DNA from: Polyangiaceae bacterium
GTDB lineage: Bacteria > Myxococcota_A > Polyangia > Polyangiales > Polyangiaceae
DNA: 64,000 nucleotides
Direction: 5' to 3'
Assembly: GCA_019637295.1 (NCBI GenBank)
Contig: JAHBVX010000003.1
Coordinates: forward strand, 310,001-374,000
The translations under genes and the position numbers were made by a program. Below are positions 34,604 to 43,691 of the stretch, in pieces. Under the pieces are notes generated by a model. That model did no database searches and was not told where the DNA came from. It worked only from the letters and a program-made list of their open reading frames with translations. How positions within the stretch are numbered: the stretch's first letter is position 1; the number at the start of each line of letters is the position of its first letter.

Positions 34604-35560
34604 ATGGACTTATCGGCTCTGACCCTGACCCAGCTCCGCTACTTGTGCGCGCTCGACCGGGAACGCTCCTTCCGCGCCGCCGCCGAGCACTGCCTCGTCA
34701 CCCAGCCGGCTCTCAGCATGCAGGTACAGCGGGTGGAGCAGCTGCTCGGCCTCGTGGTGTTCGACCGCTCCCGCCAGCCCATCTTGCCCACCGAGCCGGG
34801 CGCCCGCATCCTCGCCCAGGCGCGAACGATCCTGCACGAGGTCGAGCGGCTGCGCGAGATCGCCGAGCACGATGGCGGACACCCCGCGGGCGCGTATCGC
34901 CTCGGGGTCATCCCGACCCTGGCATCCACGCTCTTGCCGCGGCTGTTGCCCACCTTCGCACGGCGGCTGCCCGCCGTGCAGCTCCAGGTGGAGGAGGTCC
35001 CCACCGACGCGCTGCTCGCCGGGCTCGAACGCGACCAGCTCGACGGAGGTCTCGCCGCCACGCCCCTCGAGGCCCCCGGAGTGCGCGAGCAGACCCTCTT
35101 TCGAGAACCGCTCTACGCCTACCTTCCGCCCCGCCATCCGCTGGCCAGCCGCGCGACCGTGCGTCAGTCGGAGCTGGTGGGCGAGGCGCTCTGGCTCATG
35201 GACGAGGGGCACTGCTTCCGCCATCAGGTGCTGCAGCTGTGTCGCATCGACAGCCGCGCCCTGCAGGCTCAGACTCCGGTGCGCTTCCAGAGTGGCAGCT
35301 TCGAGACGCTGATCCGCATGGTCGATCGCGGCTTCGGCGTGACGGTGCTGCCGGCCCTGTCCGTGGCCGAGCTGCCCGCCAGCCGCCGGCGCGAGCAGGT
35401 GCGGCCCTTCGCCGGCGCGGTGCCCGTCAGGCAAGTGAGCCTGATCCGCACCCGCGAGCACCTGAGACGACGGCTGAGCGAAGCGCTCGCGACGGTCGTG
35501 GCGGAGGTGCTCCCGAGCTTCCCTACCTCGTCGAAGGCCTGGGTCGTGCCGCCGCGGTAG
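34604..35560 (+). CDS. oxyR: OxyR, hydrogen peroxide-sensing LysR-type regulator
   Basis: 318 residues: N-terminal winged HTH (TLTQLRYLCALDRERSFRAA, then LVTQPALSMQVQ) and the substrate domain. The redox pair is intact: DEGHCFRHQVLQLC, cysteines 204 and 213, with the same spacing as C199/C208 in E. coli OxyR. This makes a peroxide sensor likely. Start ATG at 34604. It is divergent from the rubrerythrin gene across 211 bases, so it probably controls the rubrerythrin-Fe-S-DUF3501 operon and itself. Confidence 0.92.
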   Translation: MDLSALTLTQLRYLCALDRERSFRAAAEHCLVTQPALSMQVQRVEQLLGLVVFDRSRQPILPTEPGARILAQARTILHEVERLREIAEHDGGHPAGAYRLGVIPTLASTLLPRLLPTFARRLPAVQLQVEEVPTDALLAGLERDQLDGGLAATPLEAPGVREQTLFREPLYAYLPPRHPLASRATVRQSELVGEALWLMDEGHCFRHQVLQLCRIDSRALQAQTPVRFQSGSFETLIRMVDRGFGVTVLPALSVAELPASRRREQVRPFAGAVPVRQVSLIRTREHLRRRLSEALATVVAEVLPSFPTSSKAWVVPPR

Positions 35561-35574
35561 CGACGCCGCGCCGC

Positions 35575-36558
35575 CTACGCCTCCTCGAGCAGCACGCTCA
35601 GCCCCTTGGCGCCGAGGACGGCGTAGTTGCGCACGCAGTTGTTGAACACGACGTGGACTCGCTTCGCCTCGCGCGCCAGCGCTCGAATGCGCGGCACCCA
35701 AGGGCGAAGCTCACCCTCGGTGTAGAGCCAGTCGAACCGCTCATGGACGCTCGCCCCTCGCTTGCCGAAGCCCGCCACGTTGTGACCGTGGAAGCGCACG
35801 ACGGCGAGGAGGGAGCACGTCACCCACGCGTCGCTCGGCACGCCGGCGTGCTCCGTGACGGGCTCGTCCACCACGACGTACGACATCTCGTTGTCGCCGA
35901 GCAGCGTCGTCAGACGCTCGCGTCGGTCCGGTGCGAGCCAGCTTGGGTGACGAAACTCGACGGCGAAGGGCAGCGACGGGTGCCGCTCTCGAACCGCGGC
36001 GATGCGTCGCGCGTTGCCTCGTGTCGCCGCGAACCAGGGCGGATACTGCAGGAACACGGCGCCCAGCTTGCCCGCTGCGCTCAGGGGCTCGAGGGCGGCG
36101 ACGAAGCGCTCCTCGATCTCCCGGGCGACGCCGCTCGGCAGCGCGTCCGGGTACACGCGCCCGGCAGGCAACGCCGCGCGCAGGTCCAGAGGCAGCCGCG
36201 CCACCTCGATGGGATGACCGGTGAGCACCGGGTGCGCCTTGACGTCGAACGTGAAGTCCTCGGGCGTGTGCTCGGCCCAGGCCCCGGTCGTGTCTCGCCC
36301 CACGAGGGTGTAGTAGGTGGCGTCCACCTCCACGAGCCTGAAGTGCTCGGCATAGAACCGCAGCCGCTCGGCGGCGCGCAGCGACTTCTTGGGATAGAAG
36401 GCGCCGCTCGAGAGCAGCGTCTTGTCCGTCCAACCCGCGGTACCGAAGCTCACGTTGCCCTGCATCGCGGGCAGCGGGGCGCGCGCGGCCAGCGCCTCCG
36501 CGTCCCGCGCACGCTCCGGATCCGGTTCCGGGAGTCTGGGGACAGACGCGCGCTTCAC
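35575..36558 (-). CDS. DUF72 family protein (second copy)
   Basis: 327 residues with the DUF72 TIM-barrel pattern: VSFGTAGWTDKTLLSSGAFYPKKS near the start, a middle segment LGAVFLQYPPWF, and AVEFRHPSWL, then VFNNCVRNYAV near the end. The family's biochemical role is unknown. GTG at 36558 was chosen because GAGG lies seven bases upstream; a TTG at 36600 would overlap the preceding gene. Follows its paralogue directly. Confidence 0.8.
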   Translation of the reverse strand: MKRASVPRLPEPDPERARDAEALAARAPLPAMQGNVSFGTAGWTDKTLLSSGAFYPKKSLRAAERLRFYAEHFRLVEVDATYYTLVGRDTTGAWAEHTPEDFTFDVKAHPVLTGHPIEVARLPLDLRAALPAGRVYPDALPSGVAREIEERFVAALEPLSAAGKLGAVFLQYPPWFAATRGNARRIAAVRERHPSLPFAVEFRHPSWLAPDRRERLTTLLGDNEMSYVVVDEPVTEHAGVPSDAWVTCSLLAVVRFHGHNVAGFGKRGASVHERFDWLYTEGELRPWVPRIRALAREAKRVHVVFNNCVRNYAVLGAKGLSVLLEEA

Positions 36559-36580
36559 GGCAGCGCCTCGACCATGCGGG

Positions 36581-37567
36581 TCAGTGCGGGTAGTCGTCAA
36601 GCCCGTCCGGCGGCGGGTCGCTAGCCTCCCGCACCCAGCGTTCGGCCAGCGCCCGCACCGTGAGCGGGCTCGAGCCCTCGGCCTTGTTGTTGACGATCAC
36701 GAGCAGCACCTTGCCCAGCAGCTCGCAGGCGCGGGCGAGGCGCATCACGTCCGCGCGCATGTCCTCACGCGGGTCGACGATGCGATCGAACGGCGCGAGC
36801 CGCCGCTTGCGCGCCTCGTAGCGCTGCCCAGGCGGGATGAGCAGTCGCGCCACGACGACGTCGCCCAGCAGCGCGCCCGGCACGTCGAGCTGCTCCGCGA
36901 GGGTCGGCATCCGCTCCCAGTAAGAGAACACGTGGCCCGCCCCTGCCGACTGCAGCGCCTGTACATAGCGATGGGTGAGCAGCTCGCGGTTGCGCAGCTC
37001 GACGGCGTAGGAGAGCTCCGGAGGCAGCCTGCCCAGGAACGCGGCGAGCCGCTCGGCGAAGGCGCTGGGCTCCGGCAGCTCGCCCGGGCGAAGCGGCATC
37101 AACTCGAACACGACCTTGCCGCTGTGCTCCGAGAAGTGCTCGAGCACGGGCTCGAGGACTTCCTTCGCGCAGCGTTCGGCGTCCAAGAAGTGGGGATTGG
37201 GATCGCGGGTCCGCGGGTGCACGGCGCTCGTGATGCCCGCAAACGCCTTCATCACCCAGCGAAACCCGGCTGGCAGCTGCGCTCGATAGCGGGCGAGGGT
37301 CGCCGCGTCGAGGGGCGCGTAGTAGCTGCGGTCGATGCCCACGCCGCGAAACAGCGGATGACGCGCGTACTCCTCGAGTCCGCGCTCGGCCAGCTCGCGC
37401 TCGCTGGGGCGGCCCTCGTAAACCAGACCCGCCCAACCGGGGAAGGTCCAGCTCGAGGTGCCGAAGCACAGCCACGCGGGCACGTGCCGCATCAGCTCGC
37501 GGTCGGCGGCATGCGCGTCCTTGGCCGCCGGCGGATCGAACAGTCCGAGCTGTCGGCCCGCGGTCAT
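36581..37567 (-). CDS. DUF72 family protein (first copy)
   Basis: 328 residues, paralogue of the following gene. Motifs: FGTSSWTFPGWAGLVYEG, VVFELMPLRPGE and YAVELRNREL, and LLVIVNNKAEG near the C-terminus. Start ATG at 37567, three bases after the upstream phosphotransferase stop. Tandem DUF72 genes are uncommon; the two differ widely outside the core motifs. Confidence 0.87.
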   Translation of the reverse strand: MTAGRQLGLFDPPAAKDAHAADRELMRHVPAWLCFGTSSWTFPGWAGLVYEGRPSERELAERGLEEYARHPLFRGVGIDRSYYAPLDAATLARYRAQLPAGFRWVMKAFAGITSAVHPRTRDPNPHFLDAERCAKEVLEPVLEHFSEHSGKVVFELMPLRPGELPEPSAFAERLAAFLGRLPPELSYAVELRNRELLTHRYVQALQSAGAGHVFSYWERMPTLAEQLDVPGALLGDVVVARLLIPPGQRYEARKRRLAPFDRIVDPREDMRADVMRLARACELLGKVLLVIVNNKAEGSSPLTVRALAERWVREASDPPPDGLDDYPH

Positions 37568-37570
37568 GAC

Positions 37571-38644
37571 TCACACGTGGCCGAGCTGGATGGCCTCGAC
37601 GCCGCGATTGGCGAGCACCCGCACGCCTAGAATCAGCGCGGCAAAGCGCTCGTCACGGGTGAGCCCCTGCTTGTAGCGGTAGTAGATTTGCTGCAGCACC
37701 ACGGCCGTCTTGAACAGCCCGAAGCAGTAGTAGAACAGCGCATCGCTGAGGTCTCGGCCGCTCTTTCGCGCGTAGCGCTCGACGATCTCTCGACGCGACA
37801 GCGCACCTGGCCGAGTGGTCGGCCCCCAGCGTAAGAACTCGGCGTCGTCACCATCCCCGGGCTCCACCCAGTAGCTGAGGGAGGTGCCGAGATCCATCAG
37901 CGGATCGCCGATGGTGGACATCTCCCAGTCCAGGATCCCGATGATGCGGGTGGGCTGGGCCGGGTCGAGCACCACGTTGTCGAGCTTGTAGTCGTTGTGA
38001 ATGAGCGCGGCGTCGCGCTCCGGCGGGCGGTGGTCAGCGAGCCACTTGGCCAGCCCCAGAACGCTCTCGATCTCGTCGGTCTGCGAGTCTTGATAGCGCT
38101 GGGTCCAGCCCGTGACCTGGCGTTCGACGTAGCCTGCGGGTCTTCCGAGATCAGCGAGTCCCAGCGCGCGATAGTCGAGCGAGTGCAGGTGGCACAGCTC
38201 GTCGAACAGGCTCTCGCACAACGTCCGCACCTGCTCGGCGGAGAGCTCGAGACCGGCCGGCAAGTCCTTGCGCAGGATGATGCCGCTGACCCGTCGCATG
38301 ACGTAGAACTTGGCGCCGAGCACGCTCTCGTCGTCGCAGTAGAGCAGCGGCTGCGGGGCCAGCGGGTAGACCGGCGACAGCGCCGAGAGCACCCGATACT
38401 CCCGTCCCATGTCGTGCGCGCTCTTGACCTTGCTGCCGAAGGGCGGACGCCGCAGCACGTACTCGCGCCCGGCGGCACGGATCAAATAGGTGAGGTTCGA
38501 GTGCCCGCGTGGAAACTGCTCCACCGCGACCTCGGCGTCCGCGGGGATCTCGTCCAGCTGCTCCCGTAGGTAGGCCGCGAGCGGCTCGAGCTGTAGCTCT
38601 TCCCCCGCGCGGACGCTGCCGGCTCGGTCCGCGTGCTCGCTCAT
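37571..38644 (-). CDS. Aminoglycoside-phosphotransferase-fold kinase, ACAD10/11-type
   Basis: 357 residues with the kinase fold of APH enzymes: the nucleotide loop EQFPRGHSNLTYLI, YVLRRPP, the catalytic HNDYKLDNVV and the metal-binding ILDWEMSTIGDP. This is the pattern of the phosphotransferase half of ACAD10/11 and of bacterial LvaA, which phosphorylate 4-hydroxyacyl-CoA before an acyl-CoA dehydrogenase removes the phosphate. An acyl-CoA dehydrogenase is two genes upstream. The ATG at 38644 overlaps the xthA stop (ATGA). Confidence 0.87.
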   Translation of the reverse strand: MSEHADRAGSVRAGEELQLEPLAAYLREQLDEIPADAEVAVEQFPRGHSNLTYLIRAAGREYVLRRPPFGSKVKSAHDMGREYRVLSALSPVYPLAPQPLLYCDDESVLGAKFYVMRRVSGIILRKDLPAGLELSAEQVRTLCESLFDELCHLHSLDYRALGLADLGRPAGYVERQVTGWTQRYQDSQTDEIESVLGLAKWLADHRPPERDAALIHNDYKLDNVVLDPAQPTRIIGILDWEMSTIGDPLMDLGTSLSYWVEPGDGDDAEFLRWGPTTRPGALSRREIVERYARKSGRDLSDALFYYCFGLFKTAVVLQQIYYRYKQGLTRDERFAALILGVRVLANRGVEAIQLGHV

Positions 38645-39417
38645 GACTCGATCTCCACCAGCACCGGACAGTGGTCCGATGGCGTCAGGCCCTGTTGTTT
38701 CTTGCGGTACTCGCGATCGATGACGGCGCTGCGGACGCCACCGGCGAGGGCGGCAGTTCCCAACGCCAAGTCGATGCGCAGCCCCTGCTTCTTGTGGAAC
38801 GCTCCGCCGCGGTAGTCCCACCAGGAGAACTCCTGCCGCTCCGGGTGAACGGCTCGGTACAGGTCCACGAAGCCGGCGCCCAGCAACTCGGCGAAGCGGG
38901 CTCGCTCGGCGGGGGTGTGGAAGACGTGCCCCGCGTGACCCGCTTCGTCCCAGGAGTCGATGGCGGCGGGCACGATGTTGAAGTCACCCGCCAGGACGCC
39001 TGGCCGCGATGGCTCGAAGGTCTCGCGCAGGTGAGCGGCCAGCGAGTCCAGCCAGGCGAGCTTCTTCGGGTAGTCCTCGTGCTCCGTGCTCTTGCCGTTG
39101 GGCACGTACACGCTCGCAAAGCGCAGCCCCTGTACGTCCGCGGTGATGAGACGCGCGCCGTCGTCCTCGCGTCCCGGTAGGCCTCGCGACACCAGGGTGG
39201 CTGGCTGCTTGCTGAGGATGGCGACGCCATTCCAGCTCTTCTGCCCGTGCACCAGGCAGTGGTAGCCCTCCGCGCTCAGCTCGAGCGCGGGGAACGCGTC
39301 CTCCGTCAGCTTCAGCTCTTGCAAGCCCACCACGTCCGGCTGCCGCGCCCTGAGCCAGCCGAGCAGGAAGTCGAGCCGCGCTCGTAGCCCGTTGACGTTG
39401 AAGGTCGCGATCCGCAC
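38641..39417 (-). CDS. xthA: Exodeoxyribonuclease III (AP endonuclease)
   Basis: 258 residues of the exonuclease III fold: RIATFNVNGLRAR at the start, QELKLTED with the metal-binding Glu, SWNGVAILS, GDFNIVP and the C-terminal SDHCPVLVE. All catalytic residues are present. It repairs abasic sites and 3' blocks in DNA. Start GTG at 39417, eight bases after the acyl-CoA dehydrogenase stop. Its place between two fatty-acid genes is odd. Confidence 0.92.
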   Translation of the reverse strand: MRIATFNVNGLRARLDFLLGWLRARQPDVVGLQELKLTEDAFPALELSAEGYHCLVHGQKSWNGVAILSKQPATLVSRGLPGREDDGARLITADVQGLRFASVYVPNGKSTEHEDYPKKLAWLDSLAAHLRETFEPSRPGVLAGDFNIVPAAIDSWDEAGHAGHVFHTPAERARFAELLGAGFVDLYRAVHPERQEFSWWDYRGGAFHKKQGLRIDLALGTAALAGGVRSAVIDREYRKKQQGLTPSDHCPVLVEIES

Positions 39418-39425
39418 CCCGCTGC

Positions 39426-40646
39426 TCAGCCTTTCCCCACGGAGCCCACCTCGAGCCCGTACCCGCGCAGGATGCGCCGGGCCACGGACGCTTTGTGCAC
39501 CTCGTCCGGGCCGTCGTAGATGCGCGCCGCCCGCTCGTGCCGAAAGAACGACGCGATCGGCGTGTCGTCCGTCATGCCGAGGGCGCCGTGGGCCTGCAGC
39601 GCGCGATCGAGCACGCGCTGCAGCACTCCGGCGACGTAGAACTTGATGCAGCTCACCTCGGTGCGAGCCTCGTGACTGCCTACGCGATCGATCTTCCACG
39701 CCGCGTGCTGAACGAGCAGGCGGGCGGCGTCGATCTCCGCGCGGCTCTCCGCGACCCAGTCTTGCACCATCTGTCGGGTACCGAGCGGACGGCCGGGCGA
39801 CAGCTCGCGCTTGGCCACCCGATCGCACATCAGATCGAACGACCGCTCGCAGATCCCAATCCAGCGCATGCAGTGGTGAATGCGGCCGGGGCCGAGTCGC
39901 TCTTGCGCGATCATGAAGCCAGCGCCCTCGTCACCGAGCCGGTTGGAGACGGGCACGCGGCACCCTTCGTACGCGATCTCGGAGTGACTCGCCCAACCCG
40001 AGCCCTCCTCCCCCATCACGCTGATCTTGCGCACCTGTCGAAACCCGGGCGTGCTCGTGGGCACCAAGATCATGCTGGCGCGGGCGTAGTGGGCCGCGTC
40101 GGGATTGGTGACCGCCATCACGATGGCGACGCGGGCTCCGTCGGCAGCGGTCGTGAACCACTTGCGCCCGTCGATCACGTACTCATCTCCCTCTCGACGC
40201 GCCGTCGTCGCCAGCCAGGTGGGGTTGGAGCCCGCGAGATCCGGCTCGGTCATGGAGAAGCAGCTGCGAAACTCACCCCGCGCCAGCGGCACTAGCCACT
40301 CTTGCTTCTGCGCCGCGGTGCCGAACAGGTGCAAGATCTCCATGTTGCCCGCGTCCGGAGCCTGGCAACCGAACAGGTAGTGTCCGAGCGGACTCCGGCC
40401 CAGCTCCTCGCTGAGGGTCGCGTGCTGGCGGAAGTCGAGACCCAGGCCGCCGTACTCTTTGGGCACTTGCGGCGCCCACAGGCCCTCAGCCTTGACGCGC
40501 TCCCGCACCGCCGCGAGCTCGGGCTCGCACGCGAGGAAGGGTCGCTGCGCGATCTCTCGCTCGAGCGGGAACACCACCTCGGACATGAACGCCTTCACGC
40601 GGGTGATCAGCGCATCTAGCTCGGGAGACGGCTCGAAGCTCAGCAT
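39426..40646 (-). CDS. Acyl-CoA dehydrogenase, ACAD10/11 (LvaC)-type
   Basis: 406 residues: N-terminal domain with PQVPKEYGGLGLDFRQ, FAD domain with MTEPDLAGSNPT, and a C-terminal helical domain ending ERAARIYDGPDEVHKASVA, a form typical of the ACAD10/11 branch. In known examples this branch, with a partner phosphotransferase, converts 4-hydroxyacyl-CoA to 2-enoyl-CoA by way of a phosphorylated intermediate. ATG at 40646 was selected because GAAGG lies nine bases upstream. Confidence 0.88.
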   Translation of the reverse strand: MLSFEPSPELDALITRVKAFMSEVVFPLEREIAQRPFLACEPELAAVRERVKAEGLWAPQVPKEYGGLGLDFRQHATLSEELGRSPLGHYLFGCQAPDAGNMEILHLFGTAAQKQEWLVPLARGEFRSCFSMTEPDLAGSNPTWLATTARREGDEYVIDGRKWFTTAADGARVAIVMAVTNPDAAHYARASMILVPTSTPGFRQVRKISVMGEEGSGWASHSEIAYEGCRVPVSNRLGDEGAGFMIAQERLGPGRIHHCMRWIGICERSFDLMCDRVAKRELSPGRPLGTRQMVQDWVAESRAEIDAARLLVQHAAWKIDRVGSHEARTEVSCIKFYVAGVLQRVLDRALQAHGALGMTDDTPIASFFRHERAARIYDGPDEVHKASVARRILRGYGLEVGSVGKG

Positions 40647-40678
40647 GGCGGGCATCCTTCGCCGCGCCCGAGCAGCCG

Positions 40679-41614
40679 TCAACCCGCTGCGGGATCCGGC
40701 TTACGGCGAAGCAGGCGGCTCCCAGCGCTCAGCCCCAGCACGATGACGCCGCCGACCACGACACCGACCAGGCCATCGAGCGCCATTGGCACGACAGCTC
40801 CCACGAACGGAACCCCCGCGGCGCTCGCCGCCCAGCCCGCAGCGAGCTTGTGCAGGATCGGGACGCCGTGAACGATGATCCCGCCGCCCACCAGGAACAT
40901 CGCGGTCGTGCCCGCGATGGACAGACCCTTCATCAGCCAAGGCGTCGTCACCAGGATGCCCCGGCCCAAGCCCCGCGCCAGCGCCGACGACCGCCGGTTG
41001 AGGGCGAGGCCCGCGTCGTCCAGCTTCACGATTCCGGCGACCAGCCCGTACACGACCACCGTGAACAGCACGGCGATGACCGTGAGCAGGACGGCCTTCT
41101 TGGCGAGCGAAGCGTCGACCGCCGTACCGAGCGCAATGACCAGGATCTCCGCCGAGAGGATGAAGTCGGTACGGATCGCGCCCTTGATCTTGGACTGCTC
41201 GAAGGCGACCAGATCCGTGCTCGGATCCGCGACCGCAGCGAGCAGCTCTTGGTGGTGCTTCTCGTCGTCCTCTTTGCTGTGCAGCAGCTTGTGGGCGACC
41301 TTCTCGAAGCCCTCGAAGCATAGGAACGCGCCGCCGAGCATCAGCAGCGGCACGATGAGCCAGGGAGCCAGCGCGCTGATGAGCAGCGCCGCCGGTACCA
41401 GGATGGCCTTGTTCAGCGCCGAGCCCTTGGCCACCGCCCACACCACCGGCAGCTCCCGATCGGGCTTCACCCCCGTGACCTGCTCGGCGTTCAGCGCGAG
41501 ATCGTCGCCCATCACCCCCGCGGTCTTGCGGGTGGCGACCTTGGTCATCACCGCGACGTCGTCGAGCAAGGTCGCGATGTCGTCGAGCAGGGCGAGCAGC
41601 TTGGGTGCAGCCAG
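40679..41614 (-). CDS. DUF808 (YedI-like) membrane protein, possible CTG start
   Basis: 311 residues, several membrane segments. The core matches DUF808: LLDDIATLLDDVAVMTKVA, GDDLALNAEQVTGV, ELPVVWAVAKGSALNK and LGGAFLCFEGFEKV. The first TTG in frame (41569) would lose the conserved LLALLDDIAT segment. No ATG, GTG or TTG lies upstream of it before the stop at 41714, but CTG at 41614 has GGAGG five bases before it and gives an N-terminus that aligns in length with YedI. It is therefore the favoured start. Function unknown. Confidence 0.75.
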   Translation of the reverse strand: MAAPKLLALLDDIATLLDDVAVMTKVATRKTAGVMGDDLALNAEQVTGVKPDRELPVVWAVAKGSALNKAILVPAALLISALAPWLIVPLLMLGGAFLCFEGFEKVAHKLLHSKEDDEKHHQELLAAVADPSTDLVAFEQSKIKGAIRTDFILSAEILVIALGTAVDASLAKKAVLLTVIAVLFTVVVYGLVAGIVKLDDAGLALNRRSSALARGLGRGILVTTPWLMKGLSIAGTTAMFLVGGGIIVHGVPILHKLAAGWAASAAGVPFVGAVVPMALDGLVGVVVGGVIVLGLSAGSRLLRRKPDPAAG

Positions 41615-41713
41615 GATGTCCTCCGAGACCTGCAGAGTACACGGTCCTCGCCGGCCGAGAAGCCGCGACGTCGACGGGGCCTGCTTTCTCCAGCGCCGCC
41701 GGGCGGACGTGGC

Positions 41714-42427
41714 TCAGCGCCGCGTCCACATCGACTCGGGCAGGTGCCCGACGTCGTTGTAGCGCGCGAGACCCACCCGTCCCGCAGAGAAGCGCAGCTC
41801 GGTGACGCTGGCGTTCTCGAGCACGAAGCCGAGCTCCAGCGTCCGCCTCGCATCCGTGCCGAGCACGTGACCCACGATCGCACCGATACTGCCCGCGGAG
41901 CTGACGGCCACGACCGTTTGCCCAGACTCTGCGCTCGAGGTCAGGGCGGCGAGCGCGCGCGCCGTCCGCTGGCGAAACTGCGCGAAGCTCTCCACGCCCG
42001 GCAGCTCGGGCCCATCCTCCGCCCAGCACAGGAGCGCCCGGCGCAGCAACAAGTCGAGGGAGCGACCGCGCGCGCGCCGGTCCTCGCTGGTCTGAAACGT
42101 CCGCATCAGCGCCGCCGCGCCTTCGTCCGCTTGCAGCACCGCCGCCAGCCCCGCGAGCACGTCATCCGCGGGGTACTCGTCGAGCTCCGGCTGCTGCTCG
42201 AACGCGGGGACAGCCCCTCCGTCCAGCCCCAGCACCGCGCACAGCTGGGCCGCGGTGTCGCGTTGCCGACGCCGAGGCCCGGAGACCACCCAGGCAGGCG
42301 CAATGCCGCGCTCGCGCCACACCAGAGCGAGCTGTCGAGCCTGCTCCACGCCCTGGTCGCTCAGGCGGTCGTAGTCCTCGGTCAGGAACGACGCCTGCGC
42401 GTGGCGCACGAGCAGCAGGCGGCTCAC
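41714..42427 (-). CDS. Histidine phosphatase (phosphoglycerate-mutase-like)
   Basis: 237 residues with the RHG-type motif LLLVRHAQAS and a later conserved VVAVSSAGSIGAIVG. The second catalytic His appears in the GHVLG region. The family removes phosphate from small metabolites; the substrate cannot be told from the sequence. GTG at 42427 overlaps the argG stop (GTGA), so the two are co-translated. Confidence 0.82.
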   Translation of the reverse strand: MSRLLLVRHAQASFLTEDYDRLSDQGVEQARQLALVWRERGIAPAWVVSGPRRRQRDTAAQLCAVLGLDGGAVPAFEQQPELDEYPADDVLAGLAAVLQADEGAAALMRTFQTSEDRRARGRSLDLLLRRALLCWAEDGPELPGVESFAQFRQRTARALAALTSSAESGQTVVAVSSAGSIGAIVGHVLGTDARRTLELGFVLENASVTELRFSAGRVGLARYNDVGHLPESMWTRR

Positions 42428-43671
42428 GTCGTCTTTCGGCGCCGCAGCGCCTCGAGCCGAAGCCGCAGACCGTTGAGGCGAATGAAGCCACCCGCGTCCG
42501 CCTGATCGTACACGTCGTCCCGCTCGAAGGTGACGAAGTCCTCGCGGTAGAGCGTGTTCGGGCTCTTGCGACCCACCACCGTGACGCTGCCCTTGTACAG
42601 CTTGACGCGCACGACGCCGCTGACGACGTCCTGGATCGAGTCGACCATGGTCTGCAGCATCTCGCGTTCCGGAGAGAACCAGAGCCCGCGATAGACCAGC
42701 GTCGAGTACTCCGGGATGAGCGAGTCGCGGATGCGGATCTGCTCGCGATCGAGGGTGATCGACTCCATGGCGCGGTGCGCCCGGTGGATCACCGTTCCGC
42801 CCGGAGTCTCGTACACGCCGCGGCTCTTCATGCCCACGAAGCGACTCTCGACGATGTCCACGCGACCGACCCCGTGGCGCCCCGCGATCTCGTTCAGCCG
42901 GCCGAGCAGCGCCACCGGGGCGAAGCTCTGGCCATTGATGCTGACTGGGTTGCCCTTGTCGAAGCCGAGCTCGAGGTACTCTGGCTCGCTCGGTGCGTCC
43001 TCCGGGTTTCGGGTCAGCAGGAACATGTCCCGCGGCGGCTCGGCCCAGGGGTCCTCCAGAATGCCGCCTTCGAACGAGAGGTGCAGCAGATTGCGATCCA
43101 TGGAGTAGGGCTTCTCGGCCGTGGCGGTGACGGGGATACCGTTCTTCTTGGCGTACTCGATCAAGTCCATCCGGCCCTTGAACTCCCACTCGCGCCAGGG
43201 CGCGATGATGCGGATCTCCGGGTCGAAGAACATGGCGCCGAGTTCGAACCGAACTTGGTCGTTGCCCTTGCCCGTAGCGCCGTGCCCGATGGCGTCCGCG
43301 CCCACGTCCGCCACGGTCTGCATCATGCCTTCGATGATGCAAGGCCTGGCCAGCGAGGTACCGAGCAGGTACTCGCCCTCGTACAACGCGTTGGCTCGCA
43401 GCGCCGGGAACACGAAATTTCGAACGAAGCTGTCACGCAGGTCCATCTGCACGTAGCTCGAGGCGCCGGTGTCCTTCGCCTTCTTCTCGAGGCCGTCGAG
43501 CTCCTCGGCCTGACCGACGTCCGCGCACCAGGCCACGACCTCGCAGTCGTACTTCTCCTTGATCCACTTCAGGATGACGCTGGTGTCCAGACCCCCCGAG
43601 TACGCGAGCACGACCTTCTTGATGGGTTTCACGGGCACGACTCCTTGTTCGCTCTTGGCTGGCGCAGCCAT
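42424..43671 (-). CDS. argG: Argininosuccinate synthase
   Basis: 415 residues of the normal argG length. N-terminal ATP-loop VVLAYSGGLDTSVILKW, the aspartate/citrulline-binding motifs GHGATGKGNDQVRFE and SYVQMDLRDSF, and the tetramer region GVYETPGGTVIHRAHRAME. It condenses citrulline and aspartate in the last but one step of arginine synthesis. argH is not in the window. Follows the E2-like gene by 20 bases. Confidence 0.96.
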   Translation of the reverse strand: MAAPAKSEQGVVPVKPIKKVVLAYSGGLDTSVILKWIKEKYDCEVVAWCADVGQAEELDGLEKKAKDTGASSYVQMDLRDSFVRNFVFPALRANALYEGEYLLGTSLARPCIIEGMMQTVADVGADAIGHGATGKGNDQVRFELGAMFFDPEIRIIAPWREWEFKGRMDLIEYAKKNGIPVTATAEKPYSMDRNLLHLSFEGGILEDPWAEPPRDMFLLTRNPEDAPSEPEYLELGFDKGNPVSINGQSFAPVALLGRLNEIAGRHGVGRVDIVESRFVGMKSRGVYETPGGTVIHRAHRAMESITLDREQIRIRDSLIPEYSTLVYRGLWFSPEREMLQTMVDSIQDVVSGVVRVKLYKGSVTVVGRKSPNTLYREDFVTFERDDVYDQADAGGFIRLNGLRLRLEALRRRKTT

Positions 43672-43691
43672 CCGCTCGCGCGAGGACCGGG

